Assembly: GCF_000003815.2 (NCBI RefSeq)
Contig: NC_049992.1
Location: forward strand, 10,045,407 to 10,109,406
Direction of reading: 5' to 3'
Length of the DNA: 64,000 nucleotides
Origin: Branchiostoma floridae
Taxonomy: Eukaryota; Chordata; Leptocardii; Amphioxiformes; Branchiostomatidae
The translations under genes were made by a program, and so were the position numbers. The notes below the pieces were generated by a model that searched no databases, was not told the origin of the DNA, and was given only the letters and a program-made list of their open reading frames with translations. How positions within the stretch are numbered: position 1 is the first letter of the stretch; every line of letters begins with the position of its first letter. Positions 36,649-49,200 of the stretch are shown in pieces.

Positions 36649-39600
36649 GTTTTTTCAGTAAGAAATCTAGAATCTTTGTGTGTAATGTTATCAAGTGTAA
36701 GCCCAAGATTGTAGTATTTTCCACTAGAAAGTTTGTTGCTGTGCAAGATGTATAAAATTTGTACTTAAATGTTTGTTATGTCTGATAGGAATTAATGTGC
36801 AATATTCCTCTGGGAGGAAAATGCGCACTTGTTCCTAAAAAAAAGAATGAAAGTATTATTGATTTAAAGTTTTCATCAACGATTTGAATGTATGGAATTG
36901 TATAGAATGTACAGTATATTCATGATGTTAAAAGTATTGTTTATGTAGATATTGAGATATTTTGCTGTGATTGTCTCTTGTGTACACAATGGAGATGTAT
37001 GTATATAGTATGCTAAAATGAATGCTTTACATATTTTAAAGATAATCTCTAAACATGAATTTTCTGGAGAGCTTTCGAGATGATAATTTTGATTGAAATA
37101 TCTGTCCAAACTAAAGAATTTAAAGTTTTACATATGTCAAGAACAGAACTTACCTTCAAAAGAAGAGATTTTATTGAGAATGCTATTAGGCTTTTTTAAA
37201 TCTGCGTGTACCAATTTGAATCTTGTGGCAATTCAGGAATGTCATACAGCATAAAAGATTAGCATTACGAACATTGGAAGAAAAAGTACTTACTCGAAAT
37301 GCGTAAAGAACATTTCTATCTGTTTGGATACCAAAACTCAAATGAAATCATGCAGCTTAAGTCTACATGTACATTATGCATGTATTGTGAAGAATGGAAA
37401 GTGTAATTCCTAAAGCTAACAATACATGTATATAACTTCACATTCCAACTTCAGATGGAACCTTATAAAAAAAAAACATATTGTCAGTGTGTGACAAATC
37501 TTTGTGGAAAGCTATATTCTTTACATGTCAGACTTATTTTCACAGTAAGATGCATGTCAGGCAACCTTAACCTGAAATAAACTCTTCAGATAGTTAATAA
37601 CTATCCTGTTGGTTCTTATCATTTGATAGACTTTACAGTAGATAGATCAGTCGCTTCTAGATTTTAAATCGTCAAAATTTATTAGCCATCAATTTTTACA
37701 TCTCATGGGAACAGACATGAACAATTCGGGCAAAAAACAACATTAGCGGTAGAAACAGCAGTAAAACTTCCACACAGTGCAACTACCAAAGACATAATCT
37801 CTATAATCGGCAAGATTAACGTCAAACCAGCACGTCTGATTCCCTGTAATTATGGTACAAAAATATGAAAATTTGCAGAAATATGCAAAACAATTAATAT
37901 CATACTTCACACACAATTCATTTGCAAATCAATTCTGTACAGCAATGCTTTTCTGACCTTAGTTTGATCCCTTTATTTCCTTACTTTGACAAGTCCTGTT
38001 AGTAGTGGTTTGCCATAAAAATAGATCCTATAGATAGAGCATATCATATGCTTGTCATTCTTTCCACATAGAGCTCCCTATATTTGTTTTGCAACTGGGG
38101 ACAAGTCTAAAAACTTCCTATGCTCTGGTCACTGTAACTTGCTGTATCATGATCTTCCATACATCTACATTTGTAGTACACAGATCTGGTGCAGATTAAC
38201 ACATTAATTAACAACACTTTAATTCCATCAAGATAATATCATAACAAGGTATGTATGGTTACAGTTGTGGTACTTTTACAAAGCAGTGGAAGTGGGCTGT
38301 AGCTTGTACAGGAAACTTGTGTGTCCTCATTCTTTCCATACAATGTGCTTTACAAATGCTTGCAGCCAGAAACACGTGAAGGAAATCTTGATACTGGACA
38401 TCAGCTATATGACATCCTACTTACCAAATGCAGGTACAATGTAAAAACATCAGTGGTAAATCTATCACAATCATATCTGAAGCAGAATATTTGTCACACA
38501 CATTTGACAAGTCCAACTTGGGTAGACACAATACTGTGGTGTGTGTGGCAGACACAACTCCAGTGATGAACACTTGCTCTTTTCAAAGCACAAGTACATT
38601 TTGTAGTAGTACATGTTATGCTTCATTTTGGGGCTTCAGGAGATGCTATTTTACTTCTGACACTTTCGTAGTGTAATAATTTTTGACAAGATTGCTGTAA
38701 TTACATTAATGTACTTCTCCCAAAGGATAAGTGTACTAGCAGAGATACCAGTCTTAATGTCAAGTTCAAAATATCATGAATTTAGCTATGGTTTCATAAA
38801 CAGCATTGTCTGCCTCTGAAATGCATGAACACATTGCAGCGCCAGCATAAAGACATAACACTGCTGAACAGAAATACTGCATGGAATTCTGGAAATAGGG
38901 CTTTCCTACATGGTAGTTACAGAGGAAGAGGGTGGTAAAGCAACTAACATGGAATCATGCACTGTAGTGTTGTGAAGGTGCCCCCCCCCCCCAGCCACAG
39001 GTTAAAATGACAATTTTCTAATACCTATACATGCAATACTGCATGATTTTTAAAATCAACTGACATGATAGTTCATTTCTTTTCCTACTATAAAAATGTG
39101 CAATGATGCATGGTGCGTCAGCATAGTTTTAACTGCATTTTTTGCAGCTACAAGCTCTTTGGATGCACATGATTCTTAGTAACCTTGCTAAGGCACTTGG
39201 ACTTAGGGTTTAGAACTCTAAATATCTTTGTGTTGATTAACACTATGAAAGCATGCCAGTGTGAATCCTGTAACTTACTTTTGCTTCAAACTTCCTACAG
39301 CTACAGCCTCTCCAGAAAGGACATAAGAGACTCGGCATCTTTAATAGGTCCAGGCTATACCAAATGTCCCTAAATCAAACTATTTTGGAATTATATTGAC
39401 ATGTGCATATTGTGCCTTTTTTTAAAAACCAAATTGGTATTTTGTCACTCTTTCACCAGACTTGGGGAGACTAGATGATGACATCACCTTTCTGAGGCCT
39501 TTCTAGTTGTTTATTGCATCTGATGCAAATGTATCTGTGTAAAATTTTGCTTACATGTGGGCATGCATCATAAACATCCGTCTTAAAATCTACATCTACG

Positions 39601-39846
39601 TCTGCATACGTTCTGCCACAGTAAAACTCTTATCATTTGTCATGAGCTAAAACCACTTGGAAAATTTTACAGTTTAAAAACAGCAAGTCTTACACCTAGC
39701 AAAGGTGGTGGAACTATGAAATACAGACTGATATCCTTCCCATTTTGCAGCTGCAAAGAATGTCCCCATTTCAACTTTTAAAAGAAACGTGCTTGGAAGT
39801 AACACTTTTGAGAACTTACAGTCATGACAAAGTAAAAGCCATGTTT

Positions 39847-39883
39847 GCTTAGTGATGTGTACCAAATGTACACATCACTAAGC
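39847..39883. repeat. Perfect hairpin, 16-bp arms, 5-base loop
   Basis: GCTTAGTGATGTGTAC, loop CAAAT, then its exact inverse. It lies about 370 bp downstream of the KAZN stop, so it may be transcribed in the KAZN 3'UTR. Confidence 0.8.
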
Positions 39884-40247
39884 AATAGATTTAAAGTTGC
39901 CAGCATCACTACATTGTAGGTAACACAATTGAAGACCAAAAACTTTCTTTCTCCACCTGACAAAATTAGGACACAATCAGTGCTGACAACATGAAATGAT
40001 GGTGGTAAGTGACCAAACTTTAGTTCTGACATAAAATAGATTTGGAATTTTCCAATTCTTCTCAAAATGAATGACTCATTAACACACTTCCAAGGATACT
40101 TGACTAGCAAATCTGTCAAGGTCTAAATCTGAAGTACACTCATGTTGAGAAAAACTGAAAAATACAGCCAAAGTTTCAGTATAGTCACCTACCAACAGAG
40201 TTCAGTTTCTGGCTAACATAACCTACTCACTCCTACAGTTCCCTGCA

Positions 40248-43200
40248 CTATACAGTGGTTGTCTCGAGCTCCTGGCTGCGTGAACGTTTGGGCGTGGCTG
40301 CCGGGGGCGTGGCCTCCTCCTGCCGCTCAGGTGTTCTCTCGATAACCGCTGATCTGGAGTGCTGCTCACGGTACTTCTTACCAAACGCTCTACCCAGCGA
40401 GCCCTACAGAGGAACACAGTGGGTTCACGTCATCAATCTGTACTGGCTTTTATATCATACCCGGGCCGTATTTTACCTTTCGATATCAGTGTTCTGACTG
40501 GTCCGTATTTTACAATACAGCCCGGGCTCCATACTTCAATAGCATGCACCATTGTAAGAAATTTGAACAGTTCAACTGTTTGCCAAGTTCTTTTGTTCAG
40601 ATTGAGGAATAAAGTTGTTGACGTCTTTTGGTCTTTTTGCGATAAACTTGAGTTTGCTTGGGTTGGCATGATTAAAATAGAATACAACACAAGGTATTCT
40701 GTATCGCCCTTGGTTCCGGACCACCAGCGGGTTGGATCACCCTCCGTCTTTCAGGCGATCCAACCTACGGTCGGGACGTACCTCAGGCAATACGGAATAC
40801 CCCGTGTTGTATTCTAAATGTACTAGCTGTATATGAGGAGAAATAGAATTCTATAGTGACAAGAAGGATGAATGTGGATGGAAATAAAATCTAGTAGCTG
40901 TTTTACAAGTTCAAGACGTAACCCCTACCCTGAAGCTCCTCCTGAAGCTGCCCTTTTTCTCCTCGTCTGAAGCTGCCTGATGGTTGGACCTGCCGAACCC
41001 TGACCTCCCCACCGACCCTGCGGAGCTCGGTCTGGATGACAGCACAGAGGCTGACTTCGGTCGCGTGCCGCTATCACCACCACCAGACGCTGCCGCCAAG
41101 GCCGCCCTAAAACACAGACTTAGCGTCAACTCTCCAGTCTTGCCCCGTTGATGAAAACATAAACATTTATATCTGAACATTACCTATGTAGTAGGGGTTG
41201 ATTAAAATGGTGATATTAGCAGCTTAAGGGTTAAGAATATTTTCAATGTACTTAGTATAGTGAAGGGATGCTCTTGATATTATCAGTTCAGTTGTTAGGG
41301 ATAGGACAGTATGGGAGCTATCAATTATCAGTTAAAGAGGTGTTATTTCAAGGATGTTATATTTTGGTTATCTTAAAAAGAGTTTTTTGATGTTAGATAG
41401 TCCCAAGGGATGTGATTAAATGTTAGTAATTAGTATCATAACCCCATCAGGGTTAGACTTAAAGGAACTTTGGGTTATGACCCAGGAAAGTTTTTGTTTA
41501 ATCCACTAGACACAATATATAACTTAGCCACTATCAACATTTTGATGGTGTCATGAGTGAGTTGTCTCCCATTTTAACACAGTCCAGCTTACCCGCACAC
41601 CAAAGCATTGCCACCGGCGATACAACAAACCTTATTTTCCCAAGCCCTGTATGCCAGCACACCGCAGCTAGTCATAAAACATGCCGTGTGCTCACCATAT
41701 GGACTGCAGTGAGCTACTAATGGTTACCCTGCTGTCCACCTCACTCGACTCCCGTTTCACTTTTGTCCTACAGTGTCAATTCAGACGTTTAGGTAACCAG
41801 GTTGTACATGTTATATTATTTGTTTAAGTCACTGGTTAGTTGTTTGGTCACTTTGTTATAAAGGGCTGTTTGTGGGAAGACAGGGATCTTCTAGTTTTAA
41901 TTTATCATCTGAGTGATACAGGAGGTTGCACAAATCAGGTTAAGATAAAATCACAACATTTGAACATTTAAGATCTTAGGACATAAGAGTTTTCTTTTAC
42001 ACAACCAGCTTTTCTCACCTCACTGATGTAGCGGCAAGAAGCAGAACTCCCGTTTACAGCTCTGAGGAAGATGTCTGACAGACATCGAAACTGTCACAGT
42101 TGACAAAAACTGGTTGTGTAAAAGAAAACTCTTATGTCNNNNNNNNNNNNNNNNNNNNNNNNNNNNNNNNNNNNNNNNNNNNNNNNNNNNNNNNNNNNNN
42201 NNNNNNNNNNNNNNNNNNNNNNNNNNNNNNNNNNNNNNACCAACCTGATGAAATTGTTTTTTGATTTAAGGTCTTGGCCAATAGAAATATTACAGCCATT
42301 ATCATGACAATGGACTATGAACTTACATGTACATGAAATGTGAGAGATTAAGATTTTTTAATGTTGAATATTTTTCTTCAACGGTTAATGTGGATGATAA
42401 ACATAAGGCCCTTCCACCAATGAAAGACTAGTCCAAGAGAAAATCCTCCACCAATCACCACAGAGCTTACCGCAAGCGCAGTCTCCAGGTTGTCCTACTG
42501 TGCCCCTGATTCCCTGCCATCACTGTCAGTGTGGCTCTACTCGTGTGCAACCACAAACCACAACCACAGCAAAAAACAAACAAGCCATATCCGGTCAACA
42601 ACTGAAACTTAACAGCAACATAAAACAGATCCACCTTACCCAACAAAATCTGCCCCACCACTAGTAAGAGTCTGTTTGGACTCCATCAGATATCATCTCT
42701 AGTACACTATGTTTGTCTGATACCTTAGGCCAGTTATCAAGTCTTGTAAGGGTAGCATCCACCATCATGTAAGCAGTGTGATTGTGTGTTATGTTCCATG
42801 TACAGGAGAAGGCTTGGAGGAGAGAGATGAATACATTTTGCATTTCTTTGCTTTTTGTTTAGTCTGTTTGAAAGCAGTTGACTCCAGAAGCAAGAGGAAA
42901 AAACGTATGTACTTTTGCACTTGTTGTGTGAATGCTCTGGCAGTGAGAACAGTTTTGTCAGTATGATTATTATCCAGACAGAATATTTCATCTCTTCCCC
43001 TCCTTCTCTCTACACATGTACATCAGGTCCATACAGTGTAGTGTACTCCATTCCTCACCTTGCAGGCATGACCAGTGAGTTTAACTCCGTGGTCAGGTGT
43101 CTCCTGATGATAGTCTTGGTGGGCGGGATCCCCAGAGCCGTTGCCATGGCGTCAGCATTGAATGACGGCTCCAGCACCAGCAGCGCACCGTGCACCCCAC

Positions 43201-46200
43201 TCTCCGCAAGGTTGTTGGAATACTCCTGGAAAACAAATTAGAAATAAGGTTTTGGTATAATTTCATAGATGTAGAGTTTCCATGATGATTTGCTGAACAT
43301 TTGCTGCTCACTGTAACCCAACTCTACTAAGTACTCAAATAACTTGAAGGTTTATGTATCTTCATGGCCAGAGTGCAGAAAGCTTGCTGCCCAGTGTGCC
43401 AACTGGCATGGGAGGATCTACATCTAAGTAAGAAAGTATGGCCCAAAACACCTGTCTTCTAGCACTTTTTTGCATCAGTCCTACATGACACATTTTGCAT
43501 GAGAAACCAGGACTCTACTACCAGCAGGTAGATGAATTGGCAACAAAGAATACATAAAGACTGTATCACCTAGCCTAGGTACATTTGCCAAGCAACCATG
43601 GTCCACTGTAATATACCATCAAAGACATACTTTTGTGTTGAAAGTCAAGAGTTTGGGACCTGTTTCATGGAAACATTTTGTTTTCTGGTAATACTAGTAA
43701 TAATAAAAAACTTACTATGCAATGTACATGTAGATGAGTAATGCACAATGTTTCAGACTAGGTCCTTTTGGGCTTGAATAACATCACAGTCTTTTTTCTT
43801 TCACTGTCTCTGCCTGTCTGATGGTTGCTACATGTACATAAGTTGTTGTTCAAAAACTGCTACTGGTACTTTGTAATGATTTAAGTTTTTTTTTTTCTTT
43901 GAAATGGTTTTAGTTCAGCCAGTATGAGATATCTTGAGATGGCACTCAACAATTATGTTAGTCAAGGTGCTTCCAAATGTTCTGCTTTTTGGTGTCAACA
44001 AAAAGAAGCTATTGTAAGGTTGACTTTGTTTCCACCACCCACCCAGAGCAGTGCCCTACTCTATCTGTTAACACCATGAGCTGTCACCAGGGTGGAATGG
44101 GAGCAATGATCAGTTATAAGGCACACTAACCCACAGGAAGGGGACTCCCCTAGGATACATCTGGAAAATGGAGAACATTTTTGTTAGCCCAACTTTTCAG
44201 CATGCAGGTGTCTTGGATGTAAACCTTGGACTCTCTTGGAACAAGAATTCTGTTATTTGGAGAGGTACCACCTCAAGATATACATTTTGGCAGGCAACAG
44301 TGATGGGGACTGCAAACAACTTCACCACTATTGTGTCCACTGATATCAAATATCACCCAAGGCATACATTTAACAGTACTAGACACTGTTACTTCCTGTG
44401 ATCAACATGATGTAAGGCTAACTCCACCAGATATTCCGTAATATTCCCATCAATCATACTCATACTAGAAAATATACTGATACAGGCGTACAGGAAAAAT
44501 ATGAAAAATTATACGCACCACTGTGTTGCTAAAGTCTGAACTACGCTATGTGTTTATATGTACCACCCACCTTCAGGTCTATGTTCTGTGCCCATTTGAT
44601 GAGCCTCTGATTGGTCCATACCAGAGGGTCACAGTCAATGTCTTCACACTGCAACCGCCTTTCATGAAGAGCCTGCATTTACAGGAAAAAAAACCAACAG
44701 TTAGAGCTATCTGTTGCCACTTTAACTACATGTAATTATGCAACAATGGTTTGGGACTAAATTCATGAGTCATTGACAGAAAAATGCAACTGTTAAGAGC
44801 TATCTGTTGCCACATCAACTACATGTAACTTTGCATCATGGCTTTGGACTAAATTCACTGACACTTTTTCTTAACACTTTTGTCATTTCACAACTCAATA
44901 ATGTAGTCAATCATACAAGTTTCATGAAGAGCCTACATTTAAAGAAAAGAACTGTAAAGAGCTATCTGTTGCCACTTCAACTACATGTAACTAAGTTTGT
45001 AACACTAACACTAAATGTACTAAGACTTATTGAACTACTTAAACTGTAATATCCAACACAAAAAATGAACTCACCCAAATTTTCATTGAGACTTGTCCTT
45101 GAGTACTGACACTTGTTCTTTACACTTTTGCCATTGCAAAACTCTACATAGTTACACAAGTCACAGTCCAGGAATCTGCTGAGCTTACCTCCTTGTCAAA
45201 CTTGACCCTCCGCAGGAAGTCGATGCCGTGCAGCAGCGACACCTGGTGGATTTTCCTGGAAATGCTCAGGTACTTCTCCAGGTCCTTGCGGGTCAGTGTG
45301 GCCAGCACACGCCCGTCCACCAGGAGAGACTCGACGCCGGGCGGTACTGAGGGAGGCCCAGGTCCGTGAGCCAGGTCCGCGACACCCAGCGGTGGTCCAT
45401 CTGTGAGGCTTTACTGTACTTACTGTAACACAGGGTGAAGCACAAGATACATCAATGTAGGTTAGACATCAAGGTAATAAGATACGCCAAAAAGTAGTTA
45501 CTCAAGCAACTGGATATGGTTTGGAAACGGTCAGGCGTTTCAACTACTATCCAGTAGTGACACTGACAAAAACTACTGGATAGTAGTTGAAACGTCTGAC
45601 CGTTTCCAAAACCATATCCAGATGCTTGTCATAATGAGTAATTACTTTTTGCCATAAAGCACACATGATATTAACAGAACAAGTAGTCAGCTTTGATAGT
45701 TGTCATGCACCTGTTGCAACCTATGGGACATGCAATATGGCTGAACTAGCTTTCCTAACATAAGTTAGGCCCATCCTTTAAAAATCCTCCTCTGTAGTTA
45801 CCATTATAACAGAGTGTACACAAACCAGCAAGCAACAAGTTAAATGTCAAAGTTTGAGCCCTGTTGTACAACCTAAGCTTTAAAAACAATGACATGATTA
45901 TAAATGAAGCAACTACACAATGACAGACAGTCATAATCAACATAAAGCATGATACATGTCATTATGAATCTGCTGCAGATGACTTCATCCTGGCAAGAAA
46001 ATGGTTAATGGGTGTGACAAAGATGTGCGTCATGCTAAGTTAGATATGCAGGGCATAGCTGTGAGTCTGTGACAAGTCATTTGATGTAACGCTAGTTCAC
46101 CTTTATCCATTGGGTAACCTATATCCATTGCTTTTAAAAACAGGGTATTCGGAGATATATCTTATATAATTTGCGATATTTTCAGGATGTTGCAGTTTAA

Positions 46201-49200
46201 AACTACCACCCTTTGACCTGATGTGCCTAAGTACCCTGTTTTTGATAAGCAATGGATATAGGTTACCCAACGGATAAAGGTGAACTACCCCCGGTAGCAT
46301 TACATGTACAGAATGTATATACACGTAACAAGCAATTGTTGTATGCCTGAAATGCTGAGGTGTTATGCAGAAGGGTAATTGTACCAGTGTTTACCAATAC
46401 AGAAATGATAAATCAGTTCTGATTATCTTACATGACACATAGTTCAACTGGGAGAGAGAGCAGAGTGATAACTGCTATATAGTATAAAGAAATCGGTTCA
46501 AACAACAGTCATGGATGCACAACAAAGTTATCAATACGAAGATTGGAACATGAAGATGTTCTTAAGTGGTCTTGCATGATATTCTGGAGCTGAATGGAAG
46601 ACAAGGCACACATATATACATGTACACACACTGGTTCACAACAGAGCTGACCAAACAGTATTAACTAGTAGGTGCACTTACTCCAGAACATGCCTCCCTA
46701 TGCAAGCCTCTCTAAGGTAAGCAGTAAGTAGTGAAGACAGACAAAAGTAAGCATTGTGATTAGGAAATGGAAACACAGATTAGACATACCTAGTTAGCAC
46801 ACCATGAAGACATACACATTCTACTATATATATTAACAGCTTTCAATAGTATATGCCATGCACATTTGCCATACACAGGTAAAAAAGAGTACAATCTAAA
46901 GAGGATTGTACCTTTGGCAATAAAAGTAGTCAAATTGATGATATCAGATCATACTTGAAATATCAATACAAGTGAAAAGTCACATGTAGTAATGATAAGA
47001 TAAAGCAGAGTACTACAGCGTGGCTGATGGATTTCTTTCAACATAAGATGTACATTGTATAATCATATGAAATATATATATATGCCCTTTTAATAGCTGC
47101 ATAGCTGTAATAAAAAGCATGCATTATAGAAGGTAGACATACTGTCTTCTAACTGAGTAAAGTCTTGGTGCAGAATGTCTGAAGAGGTTAACACATGGGA
47201 TGAGGACAGGCCTGAGATATCCTGTTGTCTGCAGGTTGGACCAACCTTTCCCTTTGAACTACTCCAAGGTACCAGACCACTCACAGAACAGTGTAGATCA
47301 AATAGTAGTCAGTGACACTAAAAGAATCACATTCAGATTTGTCCAGGAATTTACAGATCAGGTCTATCAAATTATTCTTTGTTTGTTTGTTTGTTTGTTT
47401 GTTTGTTTTCAAACAACTTCCTACAGGGCAACCAGTACCGAAGATACAATGTAATATGAACTTTCAGCACTAAAATACTTTGAAAAATAGCAAGTTTCCT
47501 TTAAGTTAGCAAATCTGATAAGTTTGAGACAGGGTCTAGTTAGAACTTTTTTCATCATCTTTTTAAAACCATTAATACCAGTGACATGCCAAAAAATCTG
47601 AAAACAAAGAAAAAGATTGCAGAGCTCTTTCAGTATTCAAAGTTTGTATCCTAAAGACTGTGGTCCGGTGTATGGAGACAGTTGAAAAGGCAAGGTTACA
47701 CGTAGTTGACTTACTGCTGGATCTCGGGTTGCCTGTGAAACATGCGATACAGGAGACCCCTCCTCATCGGCACAGTAGCGTACCTTAACCACACAGGTGT
47801 CAGCAGGAGAGAGAAAGTGATACAACCAAAATCAAACTTGTCAACAAAGAAATTACATAGAGGAAAGCCAGTAAAGTCTGACATATCTAAGTGCATCTGT
47901 GCTCAGCATAGACCTGGAGACAAAAGGGTATTCTGGGCTGACATGGGTACAACATAGTTTGTAAACAAGGCAAGGGAAATGAGTTACAGCATTTCATGCA
48001 AGTACTTGACCAAGCTCCAACTGAAAGAGAATGACCACCAATGAATAAGGCAAATAGCTCCAATATGTATAGAGCAAGGAAAAGTCATAAGCAATTTAAT
48101 TTGAGTGCTGATAGGACAGACAATAAGAAAAGCACATGGAGACTAAATGTACAGTTGACCTCAATTCTAACCACTTCAACTGGGTATTCAGACTTAATAC
48201 ATTTGTAGTACTGGTATGTATTTCATTATCATATGACTCAGCAATCATGTTCTAGTGCCTGAGATAAACTAGGTTTAAACAAATTAAAGGACAAGAGACT
48301 AACGTTCATTCTATATAATAGTGAAGCAATGGTGGGCCTTACCTAGCTTCGGGTGTCCTATGTTCCTCTATAGCTAGCCTGAGTTTCCTGCGATGAAGAT
48401 TGTTGTTGATTCCCAGCCCTGACTCAAGTTCATGGTCACTTAGGCCAAGTAGTACCTAATCATTGGAAACAAACATAACAGTTTCAATTAACGTTTGTAA
48501 AGGGGATTTGTGAATAGTACTAAAAATTAAATAAGAAATCGAAGGGACTTTAGACTATTGAGGCATACAAGATGACCACAATGTAACATGCATATCATGC
48601 ACAATGCTCAACTTCTACTTATTTGTTTGCTTCAATTTTCACAGGAATGTCACTAGAATTAGAAGTAATCCAATAAGCCGAATTACAGAGCATACATTTT
48701 GCTTGCATCTGTTAACTGCACAGTGTGACAAAAATGTGCAATAAAGGTCTTCATTCATTCAATAATATTTAGTCATATTAAAGTGCCTGATACATGTAAT
48801 TAAGAGCACACACAACAAAGTGATGTTCCACCATACCTTGCCACTTTTGATGTTCTCTGTACAGTGTTTAGAATACATGGGCATACACATGGTGTACTCC
48901 AGCCAGGCCAGCACGTGGTCGGCCTTCCACTGGGTCATGGGCAGCCTGCGGGTCTCCTCCAGCACCTGCAGCCGGTCTGCAGCCTCCTCCTGGTGCAGAC
49001 TGTGGTGCAGGGTGCCGCGGGTCGGCAGGGTGTAACTACCACTCTGGGTCTCTACTTCTGTGGGGACGGTACATGTACAATGTTATACTATCAATCAACT
49101 GTCTGGTACACAAATCTATATATGATTTCCTAATATACAGGGTGCTGCGTGTGGGCAGGGTGTAACTACCACTCTGGGTCTCTACTTCTGTGGGGACGGC

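Larger units (their letters stand above)
36262..40247. other. Convergent 3' region between the 25189 gene and KAZN
   Basis: The plus gene has a candidate AATAAA at 37576-37581. KAZN on the minus strand has candidates (plus TTTATT) at 37678-37683 and 37972-37977, so the two transcripts may end within a few hundred bases of each other. Also here are a gap (36549-36648), a poly-C run at about 38982-38993 and a perfect hairpin at 39847-39883. No coding exon is seen. Confidence 0.5.
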
